Source of the DNA: Lentilactobacillus laojiaonis
GTDB taxonomy: Bacteria; Bacillota; Bacilli; Lactobacillales; Lactobacillaceae
Assembly: GCF_020616595.1 (NCBI RefSeq)
Contig: NZ_CP085278.1
Location: forward strand, 434,001 to 498,000
Direction of reading: 5' to 3'
Length of the DNA: 64,000 nucleotides
Shown here: positions 34,440 through 43,423 of the stretch, one piece after another
Layout: every line of letters starts with the position of its first letter
Position numbering within the stretch: position 1 is the stretch's first letter
Position numbers and translations under genes: made by a program
Notes under the pieces: model-generated
Seen by the model: only the letters and a program-made list of their open reading frames with translations
The model's database searches: none
What the model was told of the DNA's origin: nothing

Positions 34440-35363
34440 TTGGAAAATATTAGTGAAATCATGCAAAAAATTATGGATAAAAAGGGATTAACTGATCGAT
34501 ATCAACGAATCAATTCAAAAGTTTTAAATGATACGGATATTCAATATTTTTTGAATCAACACCAAAGCGAGTTAACTAGGGATGCTATTAATCGATCATT
34601 TTCAAAATTATATGAATATTATGATGTAAAAATGAAAATTGAAAAGGGAGAAAGTTCCTTTGCTCCAGGGTATTTGCCTGAACTAGTTGTGAACGATCAT
34701 CTAATCGATATTTCGTATGCGGCTTCTCCAGAAAGAATCAAAAAACAAGCTGCTGACCGTATTGAAAAGCGTATTTCAATGATATCAATGCCTAAAGATA
34801 TTAAGTCAGCCAGTTTAGAAAGCTTTGATCAAAATTCTAATCGTTTTTCTGCATTAAGTAGAGCTTTAGAATTTATAAATACTATCAATGAAAAACAATT
34901 TACCCCTGGATTATATATTTATGGACCATTTGGGGTTGGAAAGACCTATTTATTAGGGGCAATTGCTAATGAACTGGCTAAGCTGGGTAAAAACACAACC
35001 TTAGTTCATTTCCCTAGTTTTGCCGTTGAAATGAAATCAGCAATTAATGATAATTCAGTTATGGAAAAAATTAATGCTGTTAAAAAATCAGCGATCTTAA
35101 TGTTGGATGATATTGGTGCTGATTCAATGTCATCTTGGATTAGAGATGAAGTTTTAGGGGTTATCTTAGAGTATCGAATGCAACAAAAGTTACCAACTTT
35201 CTTTAGTTCAAATTTCTCCATGGAGCAATTAGAAAATGAACATTTGAGTATAAATCAAAAAGGTGAATTAGAGCCTTTAAAAGCAAAACGTTTAATGCAA
35301 AGAATTCGTTTTTTATCTAGAGAAGTGATAATGGATGGAGAAAATCGTCGAGAAATTTATTGA
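34440..35363 (+). CDS. dnaI: Primosomal protein DnaI (helicase loader)
   Basis: 307 residues, starting at TTG with GAGGTGA upstream. The N-terminal zinc/helicase-binding region is followed by an AAA+ core: Walker A GPFGVGKTYLLGAIANEL near residue 165, Walker B AILMLDDIGAD near 222, and sensor FFSSNFSMEQLE near 258. It loads the DnaC/DnaB-type helicase on DNA. Its stop codon overlaps the -35 element of the thrS leader promoter. Confidence 0.92.
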   Translation: MENISEIMQKIMDKKGLTDRYQRINSKVLNDTDIQYFLNQHQSELTRDAINRSFSKLYEYYDVKMKIEKGESSFAPGYLPELVVNDHLIDISYAASPERIKKQAADRIEKRISMISMPKDIKSASLESFDQNSNRFSALSRALEFINTINEKQFTPGLYIYGPFGVGKTYLLGAIANELAKLGKNTTLVHFPSFAVEMKSAINDNSVMEKINAVKKSAILMLDDIGADSMSSWIRDEVLGVILEYRMQQKLPTFFSSNFSMEQLENEHLSINQKGELEPLKAKRLMQRIRFLSREVIMDGENRREIY

Positions 35364-35388
35364 CATGCTTAATAATTAATTTTATAAT
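35360..35388 (+). promoter_or_regulatory. Consensus sigma-A promoter of the thrS leader
   Basis: TTGACA (35360-35365), 17 bases, TATAAT (35383-35388): a perfect match to the consensus. The -35 overlaps the dnaI stop codon. The start should be near 35395, just before stem I of the T-box. Confidence 0.92.
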
Positions 35389-35399
35389 TTTAGTGTTAA

Positions 35400-35626
35400 T
35401 TAAGGAGATATGACACATATTTTTTATCAAAGAGAGGGTAAATCTAGTCTGCAAGTTTACCTGTTCAAGGGATATGTGCTACCACTTCTTAAATTTGGAT
35501 TATTTAATTGTAATCACGGATGGGGTTCCGTTACCAACCTTTAGAGTGCCTATAATTTAGGTAAATTGGGTGGAACCACGCTAATTGCGTCCCTAGTATT
35601 TCTTAGAAATACTAGGGATTTTTTTG
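35400..35626 (+). promoter_or_regulatory. T-box riboswitch of thrS (Thr specifier ACC)
   Basis: The stem I base pairs AAGGAG (about 35402) with CTTCTT (35485-35490). The specifier loop shows ACC at 35481-35483 followed by A, a threonine codon. The antiterminator motif GGGTGGAACCACG is at about 35568-35580. The terminator is an 11-bp stem (35591-35601 with 35607-35617) followed by a T run. Uncharged tRNA-Thr should turn on thrS. Confidence 0.92.
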
Positions 35627-35659
35627 TGGTTTCAATTTATTAAAAGGAGAATTGACATT

Positions 35660-37645
35660 ATGAAACAACTTTCATTTGAATTTCCAGATGGTAGTATTAA
35701 AGATTTTGATGATGGTGTAACAGCTGAAGATATTGCTAAATCAATTTCTATTAGTTTAGCTAAAAAATCAGTTGCCGGTAAATTAAATGGTAATTTGGTT
35801 AATTTTAATGAACCACTTCATACCGAAGGTAAAATTGAAATCATTACTAATGATAGTGATGACGGTTTAAAAGTTTTAAGATCAACCGCAGCACAAATTT
35901 TAAAAATGGCTATTAAACAAGATTTTAATGACATTTTATTTGGTGAAGCTATAGCTAATGAAGACGGCTTTTTTGTTGATACCGATAAAGTTGGTACTCA
36001 AATTAGTGCAGATGAATTAGATCAATTAACTAAATCAATGCAAAATATTGTTAAACAAAATCTTGCAATTGAAACAATCGAACTATCTTTAGATGAAGCT
36101 TTATCTTTAGTAGGTAGTGATAATTACCAAGTCGATTTAGTTAATTCAAAAGCAGTTGATCAAAAAGTTAAGTTTTATCAAATTGGTGATTTCAAATCAC
36201 TTGCTGAATCCCCAGTATTAAGTTCAACTGGTAAAGCTAAAGTATTCCAACTATTATCAGTAGCTGGTGCATATTGGCAAGGTAAATCATCTAACCCAAT
36301 GTTACAAAGAATTTACGGAACATCATTTTATAAAGCAGGTCAACTTGAAGAAGATCTAAAACGTCGCCAAGAAGCCAAAGAACGTGATCACCGAGTAATT
36401 GGAAATCAATTAGATTTATTCTTTGTTGATCCAAAAGTAGGGGCTGGTTTACCTTACTGGATGCCAAATGGTGCCACAATTAGACGTACAATCGAAAGAT
36501 ATATCACTGATCGTGAATTAGCTGCTGATTATCAACACGTTTATACTCCAGTATTAGCTAATTTAGATTTATATAAACAATCAGGTCACTGGGCTCATTA
36601 TCGTGAAGACATGTTCCCACCAATGGATATGGGTGATGGAGAACTATTGGAATTACGTCCAATGAATTGTCCTAGTCATATTCAAGTATTTAAACACCGT
36701 GTACGTTCATATCGTGAATTACCACTTCGAATTGCCGAATTAGGTATGATGCACCGTTATGAAAAATCAGGTGCCTTAAGTGGATTACAACGTGTTCGTG
36801 AAATGACTTTAAATGATGGGCATACTTTTGTAACTCCTGATCAAATCCAAGATGAATTCCAAAAAATTCTTAAATTAATGATTTCGGTTTATCATGATTT
36901 TGATATTAATGATTACAAATTCCGTTTAAGTTACCGTGATCCTCAAAATACTGAAAAATATTTTGATGATGATGAAATGTGGAATAAAGCACAAAACATG
37001 CTAAAAGGTGCCATGGATAGCTTAGGTCTTGACTATGTTGAAGCCGAAGGTGAAGCTGCTTTCTACGGTCCAAAATTAGACGTTCAAACTAAGACTGCTT
37101 TAGGTAACGAAGAAACTTTATCAACTATTCAATTAGACTTCATGCTTCCTGAAAGATTTGATTTACACTATATTGGTGAAGATGGTAAAGAACACCGTCC
37201 TGTAATGATTCACCGTGGAATTGTTTCAACTATGGAAAGATTCACTGCTTACTTAACTGAAATTTATAAAGGGGCATTCCCAACCTGGCTTGCACCACAT
37301 CAAGTTACAATTATTCCAGTTAGCCAAGATAAGCATGGAAAATATGCCGAAGAGATTAACGAAAAATTACGTGGCTTAAATATTCGTTCAAGTGTTGAAA
37401 CTCGAAGCGAAAAAATGGGTTACTTAATTAGGGATGCTCAAACTCACAAATTGCCATATACTTTAGTAGTTGGTGATGAAGAAATGAATGAAGGTAGCGT
37501 TTCTGTTAGAAAATATGGAGAAAGTGATGCTAAAGAAGTTTCTTTAGATGACTTCATTAAATATGTTCAAAATGACATTATGACTTATTCACGTAAAAAT
37601 AATTCAGAAAATACTGTTGAATCAAAACTAGAAAAAGATAAATAG
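35660..37645 (+). CDS. thrS: Threonyl-tRNA synthetase with a degenerate editing site
   Basis: 661 residues. An N-terminal TGS domain (1-62), N2 editing domain (63-225), class II catalytic domain (about 245-540) and anticodon domain (to 645) are all present. Zinc ligands of the aminoacylation site are kept: Cys in RPMNCPSH, His in LNDGHTF, His in VMIHRGI. In the editing domain, however, the usual RHSxxH reads RSTAAQ (Ser75, Gln79 for His73, His77 of E. coli) and DLCRGPH reads SLAESPV (Ala182, Val186 for Cys182, His186). All four editing residues are gone, so Ser-tRNA-Thr clearance is probably lost. Start fixed by AAAGGAGA before the ATG at 35660. Confidence 0.96.
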   Translation: MKQLSFEFPDGSIKDFDDGVTAEDIAKSISISLAKKSVAGKLNGNLVNFNEPLHTEGKIEIITNDSDDGLKVLRSTAAQILKMAIKQDFNDILFGEAIANEDGFFVDTDKVGTQISADELDQLTKSMQNIVKQNLAIETIELSLDEALSLVGSDNYQVDLVNSKAVDQKVKFYQIGDFKSLAESPVLSSTGKAKVFQLLSVAGAYWQGKSSNPMLQRIYGTSFYKAGQLEEDLKRRQEAKERDHRVIGNQLDLFFVDPKVGAGLPYWMPNGATIRRTIERYITDRELAADYQHVYTPVLANLDLYKQSGHWAHYREDMFPPMDMGDGELLELRPMNCPSHIQVFKHRVRSYRELPLRIAELGMMHRYEKSGALSGLQRVREMTLNDGHTFVTPDQIQDEFQKILKLMISVYHDFDINDYKFRLSYRDPQNTEKYFDDDEMWNKAQNMLKGAMDSLGLDYVEAEGEAAFYGPKLDVQTKTALGNEETLSTIQLDFMLPERFDLHYIGEDGKEHRPVMIHRGIVSTMERFTAYLTEIYKGAFPTWLAPHQVTIIPVSQDKHGKYAEEINEKLRGLNIRSSVETRSEKMGYLIRDAQTHKLPYTLVVGDEEMNEGSVSVRKYGESDAKEVSLDDFIKYVQNDIMTYSRKNNSENTVESKLEKDK

Positions 37646-37647
37646 TA

Positions 37648-37677
37648 TTGACAAGCTAGCTAGTATGATGTTATCAT
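37648..37677 (+). promoter_or_regulatory. Promoter of the infC leader
   Basis: TTGACA at 37648-37653 and TATCAT at 37672-37677 are separated by 18 bases. The element follows directly after the thrS stop codon. Confidence 0.7.
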
Positions 37678-37689
37678 CATATAGTTAAT

Positions 37690-37820
37690 AAAAGCAGAAG
37701 CTCCCGCTTCTCGCCTAAGTAAATGATACATTTGCTGGGCATGATATCGAGTAAAGGTAACTATACCTTGAAATTTTTTGGGCGGGTAAACTATGTTTAT
37801 CCGCCCATTCTGCTTTTGAT
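37690..37820 (+). promoter_or_regulatory. L20-type leader of infC-rpmI-rplT
   Basis: The leader contains AGAAGCTCCCGCTTCTCGCC, a hallmark hairpin of the Bacillota ribosomal protein L20 leader. An outer pairing AAAAGCAGAA (about 37690) with TTCTGCTTTT (about 37807) encloses it. Near the end, GGGCGGGTAAAC pairs with TTTATCCGCCC (about 37780-37806), followed by TTCTGCTTTT, giving a terminator-like hairpin. In Bacillus, L20 binds such a leader and causes premature termination; the same feedback is inferred here. Confidence 0.8.
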
Positions 37821-37845
37821 TTATAAATTATGGAGGTGAATTACC

Positions 37846-38364
37846 ATAGCAAAAGATATGTTGGTTAATGACGGCATTAGAGCACGTGAAGTTAGATTAA
37901 TTGGTGATAATGGTGAACAACTTGGTGTTAAGTCAAGAGATGAAGCCCTTAAATTGGCAGAAGATGCTGACCTAGATCTTATACTAGTTGCTCCTAAAGC
38001 TAAACCGCCTGTAGCTAAAATTTTAGATTATGGGAAATATCGTTTTGAACAACAAAAAAAGGAACGTGAATCACGTAAAAAACAAAAAGTTGTTAGTGTC
38101 AAAGAAGTACGTTTAAGTCCTACTATTGATGTTAATGACTTTAACACCAAATTGAAGAATGCAAAAAAATTCTTACAAAAAGGTGAAAAAGTACGTGTTT
38201 CAATTCGTTTTAAAGGTCGTGCAATTACCCATAAGGAAATTGGACGCAAGGTACTAGATAAAATGGCAGAAAGTACTGCTGATTTTGCTACTATTGAACA
38301 AAAACCTAAAATGGATGGTCGCAGCATGTTCTTAATGCTTGCACCAAAAGAAGATAAAAAATAA
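37846..38364 (+). CDS. infC: Translation initiation factor IF-3, non-AUG start
   Basis: 172 residues if translated from ATA at 37846 ([19 protein letters not shown]). The N-domain (to about 80), linker and C-domain with [19 protein letters not shown] are complete. The only strong ribosome site, GGAGGTG at 37832-37838, is 9 bases (from GGAGG) before this ATA; an in-frame ATT lies at 37840 and the first ATG at 37858 is too far and would remove conserved residues. IF-3 genes commonly use AUU, AUC or AUA so that IF-3 represses its own translation. Exact start codon is inferred. First gene of the infC-rpmI-rplT operon. Confidence 0.93.
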   Translation: MAKDMLVNDGIRAREVRLIGDNGEQLGVKSRDEALKLAEDADLDLILVAPKAKPPVAKILDYGKYRFEQQKKERESRKKQKVVSVKEVRLSPTIDVNDFNTKLKNAKKFLQKGEKVRVSIRFKGRAITHKEIGRKVLDKMAESTADFATIEQKPKMDGRSMFLMLAPKEDKK

Positions 38365-38394
38365 TTTTATCTAAAATTCAAGGAGGAAATAATA

Positions 38395-38586
38395 ATGCCT
38401 AAACAAAAAACAAACCGCGCTGCTGCAAAACGTTTTAAGAAAACTGCTAATGGTGGATTAAAAAGTGCTAATGCCTACACTAGTCACCGTTTTCACGGAA
38501 AGACTAAGAAACAACGTCGTCAATTAAGAGGTACTAGCATGATGGACAAGACTAACCTCAAACGTTACCGCGAATTATTAGGTTAA
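38395..38586 (+). CDS. rpmI: Ribosomal protein L35
   Basis: 63 residues, very basic, starting [17 protein letters not shown] with the conserved [17 protein letters not shown] stretch. Component of the large ribosomal subunit. AGGAGG precedes the ATG. It lies 30 bases after infC and 48 before rplT in the usual operon order. Confidence 0.97.
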   Translation: MPKQKTNRAAAKRFKKTANGGLKSANAYTSHRFHGKTKKQRRQLRGTSMMDKTNLKRYRELLG

Positions 38587-38634
38587 TAATACACAATTAA
38601 TTAAAAGTTTTTTTAAATATAGGAGGAATTCATT

Positions 38635-38991
38635 ATGCCACGAGTAAAAGGTGGAACAGTATCACGTTCACGTCGTAAACGTGTTTTAAAATTAGCTAAA
38701 GGTTACAGAGGTGCAAAGCATCGTCTATTTAAGACTGCTAAAGACCAAGTAATGAAATCACAAACTTATGCATTCCGTGATCGTCGTGCAAATAAAGGTA
38801 ACTTCCGTAAATTATGGATTACTCGTATTAATGCCGCTGCTCGCATGAATGGTATGAGTTATAGTCAATTAATGCACGGTTTGAAACTTGCTAACATTGA
38901 TATGAACCGTAAAATGCTTGCTGATTTAGCTGTTAATGATGCAGATGCTTTTAAAGCATTAACTGATACTGCTAAAGATGCACTTAAATAA
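38635..38991 (+). CDS. rplT: Ribosomal protein L20
   Basis: 118 residues, starting [26 protein letters not shown]. The N-terminal basic arm and the C-terminal globular domain with [13 protein letters not shown] are intact. It is an early assembly protein of the 50S subunit and the likely regulator that binds the leader before infC. AGGAGG precedes the ATG, and a strong terminator follows. Confidence 0.98.
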   Translation: MPRVKGGTVSRSRRKRVLKLAKGYRGAKHRLFKTAKDQVMKSQTYAFRDRRANKGNFRKLWITRINAAARMNGMSYSQLMHGLKLANIDMNRKMLADLAVNDADAFKALTDTAKDALK

Positions 38992-39000
38992 GTTTAATTA

Positions 39001-39038
39001 AAAAACTTTCACCAGCATTGTTTGGTGAAAGTTTTTTT
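39001..39038 (+). terminator. Terminator of the infC-rpmI-rplT operon
   Basis: A 14-bp stem (39001-39014 with 39023-39036) and a T run just after the rplT stop. Confidence 0.9.
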
Positions 39039-39072
39039 GAATAAATTTAAGTTAATTAATTAAGGAGCTTAT

Positions 39073-39588
39073 ATGTTTTCTAAATTCAAACCGACTTGGA
39101 TGTTTAATAATATATATGCAATAACTCCAGAATTCTTAAAAGCAAATAAGATAACAACTATTTTAACTGACTTGGATAATACCTTAATACCATGGGATAC
39201 AAAAAAAAGTACTCATCAATTGAAAAATTGGTTAACTGTCATGCATAATAATGGTATACAAGTTATCGTAATTTCAAATAATAGTTTTAATCGAGTGAAT
39301 TCTGCGATTGCTTCATTAAATGTACCGTTTATTTCACGAGCTTTGAAACCACTAAATTTTGGAATTAAACGAGCCATTAAAAACTATAATTTGAATCCTA
39401 ATCAAGTGATTATGGTAGGCGATCAGTTAATGACTGATATTTTGGCATCTAACAATAGTGGAGTTAAAAGTATTTTAGTTAAACCATTGGTAGCTAGCGA
39501 TGCTTGGAATACTAAACCTAATCGAATGATTGAACATGCAATTTGGAAACAATTATATAAAAAATATCCAGACCTTAAATGGCGTTAG
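39073..39588 (+). CDS. yqeG: YqeG-family HAD IIIA phosphatase
   Basis: 171 residues. HAD motif I is DLDNTLIPWD near residue 35, motif II VISNN near 70, and motif III/IV VGDQLMTDILASN near 117. The metal-binding aspartates are all present. It is a cytoplasmic phosphatase of unknown substrate that always heads the yqeGHI-nadD-yqeK-rsfS-yqeM cluster. AAGGAG precedes it. The following gene starts 9 bases downstream, so an operon is expected. Confidence 0.92.
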   Translation: MFSKFKPTWMFNNIYAITPEFLKANKITTILTDLDNTLIPWDTKKSTHQLKNWLTVMHNNGIQVIVISNNSFNRVNSAIASLNVPFISRALKPLNFGIKRAIKNYNLNPNQVIMVGDQLMTDILASNNSGVKSILVKPLVASDAWNTKPNRMIEHAIWKQLYKKYPDLKWR

Positions 39589-39597
39589 GAGGAAAAT

Positions 39598-40743
39598 ATG
39601 GCAAATACTGAAGATGAAGTAATCATTTATAATGATGAAGTTATAACATGTATTGGTTGTGGCGCTCGAGTACAAACTGTTAATCCGGACAAATTAGGAT
39701 ATACCCCGAAATCAGCTTTAAACAAGGGAATTGAAAGTGGCGAGGTTTATTGCCAAAGATGTTTTAGACTTAGACACTATAACGAAATAACTCCAGTTAG
39801 TTTAACAGATGATGATTTCTTGAAATTATTGACTCAAATTCAAGATACTGATTCACTAATTGTATATGTAGTTGATATTTTTGATGTTAATGGAAGTATG
39901 ATTCCGGGATTACACCGATTTGTTGGTAGTAATCCAGTATTATTAGTGGGTAATAAAGTAGATATATTACCTAGCTCAATTAAATATACTAAAATCAAAG
40001 ATTGGTTAAGACAGCAAGCCAATGCAGCTGGAATTCGACCAATTGATGTTGAATTAGTATCCGCAAAAACTAGTTTTGATATTGATCACTTATTGAAATC
40101 TATTGATAAGTATCGTGATGGAAAAGATGTTTATGTAGTTGGGGTAACTAATGTAGGTAAATCGACATTAATTAACCAAATTATCAAACAATCAACTGGA
40201 ATTAGTGAATTAATTACTACTTCAAGATTTCCAGGAACCACGTTAGATCAAATTAAAATTCCTTTAGATGATGGAAGAAACTTGATTGATACTCCTGGAG
40301 TTATTCAACCTGAACAAATGGCACATTTTTTAAATGGAAAAGATTTAAAAATAGTTTCACCACAAAAAACAGTTAAACCCAAAGTATATCAACTTAATCC
40401 AGAACAAACTTTATTTTTTGGAGGAATTGGTAGATTTGACTACAATTCAGGTAACAAAAAACATGGATTTACAGTTTATGTAGAAAACAATCTATTTATT
40501 CATCGAACAAAATTAAGCAATGCGGATGAATTTTATAAAAAACATGTTGGTGGTATGTTAAATCCACCAACTGAGGATAACTTAGATGATTTGCCTAAGT
40601 TAGTTAGACATGAATTTAAGATTACTAAAAAAAGTGACATAGTCATTGAAGGACTTGGATGGATTACAGTCCCTGAAGGTGTAGTTGTTTCTGGATGGGC
40701 TCCCGAAGGAGTTAGTGTATTAGTTCGACCTGCAATGATTTAG
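39598..40743 (+). CDS. yqeH: Ribosome biogenesis GTPase YqeH
   Basis: 381 residues. The N-terminal treble-clef zinc finger has CIGCGARVQ and YCQRCFRLRHYN. The GTPase is circularly permuted: NKVD (G4) comes first near residue 120, then GVTNVGKSTLINQ (G1) near 182 and DTPGV (G3) near 231. A C-terminal RNA-binding region follows. It is needed for 30S subunit assembly in Bacillus. AGGAGG precedes the ATG. Confidence 0.95.
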   Translation: MANTEDEVIIYNDEVITCIGCGARVQTVNPDKLGYTPKSALNKGIESGEVYCQRCFRLRHYNEITPVSLTDDDFLKLLTQIQDTDSLIVYVVDIFDVNGSMIPGLHRFVGSNPVLLVGNKVDILPSSIKYTKIKDWLRQQANAAGIRPIDVELVSAKTSFDIDHLLKSIDKYRDGKDVYVVGVTNVGKSTLINQIIKQSTGISELITTSRFPGTTLDQIKIPLDDGRNLIDTPGVIQPEQMAHFLNGKDLKIVSPQKTVKPKVYQLNPEQTLFFGGIGRFDYNSGNKKHGFTVYVENNLFIHRTKLSNADEFYKKHVGGMLNPPTEDNLDDLPKLVRHEFKITKKSDIVIEGLGWITVPEGVVVSGWAPEGVSVLVRPAMI

Positions 40744-40753
40744 AGGAGAAATT

Positions 40754-41065
40754 ATGCAATTAATTGGCAAACAGAAAAGATTTTTAAGAGCTAAAGCTAA
40801 TCATTTAAGACCAGTATTTTCAATCGGTAAGAATGGATTGAGTTCTATATGGTTAGAAGAAGTTAATAATGTATTAAATAATCGTGAATTAATTAAAGTT
40901 AATATTTTACAAAATGCTGATGTAACTACCAGTGATGTAAAAAATTATATTGAACAAAATAGTAATATTAAAGTTGTACAAACAATCGGAAGAATTTTAG
41001 TATTATTTAAAGAATCTGATGATCCGGAAAAACAAGATATTTCTAAGGACGTTACTTTGATTTAG
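40754..41065 (+). CDS. yqeI: YhbY/YqeI family RNA-binding protein
   Basis: 103 residues, a CRM domain: LIGKQKRFLRAKANHLRPVFSIGKNGL contains the family GxxG loop (IGKNG). It probably binds pre-ribosomal RNA. It begins 10 bases after yqeH and is followed 12 bases later by nadD, within one operon. Confidence 0.93.
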   Translation: MQLIGKQKRFLRAKANHLRPVFSIGKNGLSSIWLEEVNNVLNNRELIKVNILQNADVTTSDVKNYIEQNSNIKVVQTIGRILVLFKESDDPEKQDISKDVTLI

Positions 41066-41077
41066 AGGTGTAATAAT

Positions 41078-41710
41078 ATGCCAAAAACTGTTTTAACAAC
41101 TAAGAAATTAACTCAACCCCTAACAAGCCAGTCTAACAAACGAAAAAAGATTGGTATTTTAGGTGGTACCTTTAATCCCATACATATGGGACATTTAATA
41201 ATCGCAGATCAAGTTTTAAATCAGTTAGGGTTATCACAAGTTAGATTTATGCCGGATTATAATCCACCACATATTGACACAAAAATTGCTATCGATGCTA
41301 AAGATAGGGTTAATATGATTAATTTAGCGATAAGAGATAATCCAAAATTTGCTATTGAAATGGAAGAAGTAATTCGTGGAGGTACCAGTTATACTTATGA
41401 CACGATGATTAAGTTGCGACAACTTCATCCAGAAAACGAATATTATTTTATAATCGGCGGAGATATGGTTAATTATTTGCCTAAATGGTACAAAATTGAT
41501 GAATTGGTTAACCTAGTTCACTTTGTAGGAGTTAAGAGAGAAGATTACTCATTTGAGTCACAATATCCGATTATTTGGGTTGATATCCCTAATATTGGAA
41601 TTTCTTCGACTGCGATTAGGTCTAATTTGCGTAATAAACAATCGATCAAATATTTAGTTCCTCAGTTAGTTGAAAATTATATTAAGGAGCATCAATTATA
41701 TGGCTATTGA
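41078..41710 (+). CDS. nadD: Nicotinate-nucleotide adenylyltransferase
   Basis: 210 residues. GGTFNPIHMGHLIIADQ carries the HxGH adenylyltransferase motif near residue 33, and ISSTAIRSNLR near 180 is the ISSTxIR motif. An extra basic segment of about 20 residues precedes the fold. It makes deamido-NAD from NaMN. Its stop overlaps the yqeK start, so translation is probably coupled. Confidence 0.95.
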   Translation: MPKTVLTTKKLTQPLTSQSNKRKKIGILGGTFNPIHMGHLIIADQVLNQLGLSQVRFMPDYNPPHIDTKIAIDAKDRVNMINLAIRDNPKFAIEMEEVIRGGTSYTYDTMIKLRQLHPENEYYFIIGGDMVNYLPKWYKIDELVNLVHFVGVKREDYSFESQYPIIWVDIPNIGISSTAIRSNLRNKQSIKYLVPQLVENYIKEHQLYGY

Positions 41711-42299
41711 AATTGAATATACACAAAATTTAATACCTTTTTCACGACTAGAGTTAATAAAATTAGTTAATAGTGCCTTAACTAAGGATCGGTTTGAACA
41801 CGTTCTAAGAGTTGAACAAACGGCACTTAAATTAGCCGATAAATATAGAGTTAATTTGGAAAAAGCTAGTATAGCCGCTTTAGTTCATGACTACGCTAAG
41901 CAGCGACCAGACCAAGACTTTATTAATACGATTCATGAATATCATTTAAGTGATGAGCTTTTAAACTATGGTAATGCTATATGGCATGGAGTTGTTGGCT
42001 GGATATTAATTAAAAATGAGCTACATGTAAATGATATTGAGATACTAAACGCAGTTAAATATCACACAGTTGGCAATCGTTATATGACAATGCTTGAACA
42101 AATAATTTTTATGGCAGATTATATTGAACCAGGCAGAGATTTTCCGGGAGTAGCGGATGCCCGTGAGATAACCAACGAAAGCTTAACGCAAGGTGTTAAA
42201 TATCAAATTAAACATACATTAAGCTATTTAGTTGATAATAATAAGCCAGTTTATCCTAAAACATTGGAAACTTATAATAGTTGGGTACCTAATATATAA
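41700..42299 (+). CDS. yqeK: YqeK HD-domain Ap4A hydrolase
   Basis: 199 residues from the ATG at 41700 (AAGGAG upstream). HD residues occur as FEHVLRVEQTA, ALVHDYAKQ and IWHGVVGW, with VKYHTVG and FMADYIEPGRDF behind. Members hydrolyse diadenosine tetraphosphate symmetrically. It overlaps nadD by 11 bases and precedes rsfS. Confidence 0.92.
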   Translation: MAIEIEYTQNLIPFSRLELIKLVNSALTKDRFEHVLRVEQTALKLADKYRVNLEKASIAALVHDYAKQRPDQDFINTIHEYHLSDELLNYGNAIWHGVVGWILIKNELHVNDIEILNAVKYHTVGNRYMTMLEQIIFMADYIEPGRDFPGVADAREITNESLTQGVKYQIKHTLSYLVDNNKPVYPKTLETYNSWVPNI

Positions 42300-42319
42300 T
42301 AAATGAGGAATTTTTAAAA

Positions 42320-42676
42320 ATGGATACAAAAGAGATTGCACAAATCGCAGTTAGAGCTGCAGACAGTAAACGAGCAGAAGATATTGTCGTAATGGATATG
42401 GAACAAATCAGTTTAATGGCTGATTACTTTGTAATTGTTGATGCTAACTCAAATCGTCAAGTTAAATCAATTGCAGAAGAAATTGTTGATCAAGTTGAAG
42501 AATCTGGAATTGATGTTAAAAGCATTTCTGGAAAAGAAAGTGCTAAGTGGATTTTGATTGATTTAGGTGATGTAATTATCCACGTATTCCAAAAAGATGA
42601 ACGTGAATACTATAACCTAGAAAAATTATGGTCAGATGCTCCATTAGTTAATATTACCGAATGGATTGAAGATTAA
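42320..42676 (+). CDS. rsfS: Ribosome silencing factor RsfS
   Basis: 118 residues. The nucleotidyltransferase-like fold has MADYFVIVDANSNRQVKSIAEE near residue 33 and WILIDLGDVIIHVFQKDEREYYNLEKLW near 73, the family signature. It binds L14 and blocks subunit joining in starvation. GAGG precedes it; yqeM follows after 2 bases. Confidence 0.95.
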   Translation: MDTKEIAQIAVRAADSKRAEDIVVMDMEQISLMADYFVIVDANSNRQVKSIAEEIVDQVEESGIDVKSISGKESAKWILIDLGDVIIHVFQKDEREYYNLEKLWSDAPLVNITEWIED

Positions 42677-42678
42677 TC

Positions 42679-43413
42679 ATGATATATAAGGAGTTTGCTG
42701 AATTTTATGATGAATTATTTGATCCAGAAATGTACAGTGGCTGGTTCCAATATTTAACAAATTCAATTAATCAAAACTCATCAATTTTAGATTTAGCCTG
42801 TGGTAATGGTAAATTAGCCATTATGCTGGCAAAAGACAACTATGAGGTTTCAGGAGCAGATTTATCAGGTGAAATGTTATCGATTGCAGATCAGCATGCT
42901 AGGGAGGCCCAGGTAACCATCCCATTTTATGAATTAGATATGCGTAATTTATCAACTATTGGCAATTACGATGTCATTACTTGTTTTGATGATTCATTAA
43001 ACTATTTATTGAATTTAAAAGATTTAGAACTAGTATTTAGCGAAGTGGCTAGTCACTTAAATCCTAAGGGAAAATTTTTATTTGATGTTATTACTCCCTA
43101 TCAAGCTAATGAAGTTTATCCCGGCTATATGTACAATTATCGAGATGATGAAAGAATCTTTATGTGGACCAGCTATGCTGGCGAATTTGCTAAAAATTCC
43201 GTTGAACATGAATTAACCTTTTTAATGTATAACGAACAAAAGGATGCTTTTGATGAATATAATGAATTACATCAAGAAGTAACTTTTGAGGTTGAAACTT
43301 ATCAAGAGTTGCTTAAAAAGGTTGGATTTAAGAATATAACTATTACAACCAATTTTGGCAAAGATCCTTATGAAAAAAATATTAAACGTTGGTTTTTTGA
43401 ATGCCAACTGTAG
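42679..43413 (+). CDS. yqeM: SAM-dependent methyltransferase YqeM
   Basis: 244 residues, class I methyltransferase. Motif I LDLACGNGKLAIMLA is near residue 37, followed by GADLSGEMLSIA and ITCFDDSLNYL. The substrate is unknown; this family always sits after rsfS. It is followed 10 bases later by tmcAL. Confidence 0.9.
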   Translation: MIYKEFAEFYDELFDPEMYSGWFQYLTNSINQNSSILDLACGNGKLAIMLAKDNYEVSGADLSGEMLSIADQHAREAQVTIPFYELDMRNLSTIGNYDVITCFDDSLNYLLNLKDLELVFSEVASHLNPKGKFLFDVITPYQANEVYPGYMYNYRDDERIFMWTSYAGEFAKNSVEHELTFLMYNEQKDAFDEYNELHQEVTFEVETYQELLKKVGFKNITITTNFGKDPYEKNIKRWFFECQL

Positions 43414-43423
43414 GTGATAATTA

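Noticed and set aside
35884-35900. Possibility that thrS is a pseudogene
   Set aside because: The frame is full length, has a T-box and consensus promoter, and keeps all aminoacylation residues; only editing residues changed.
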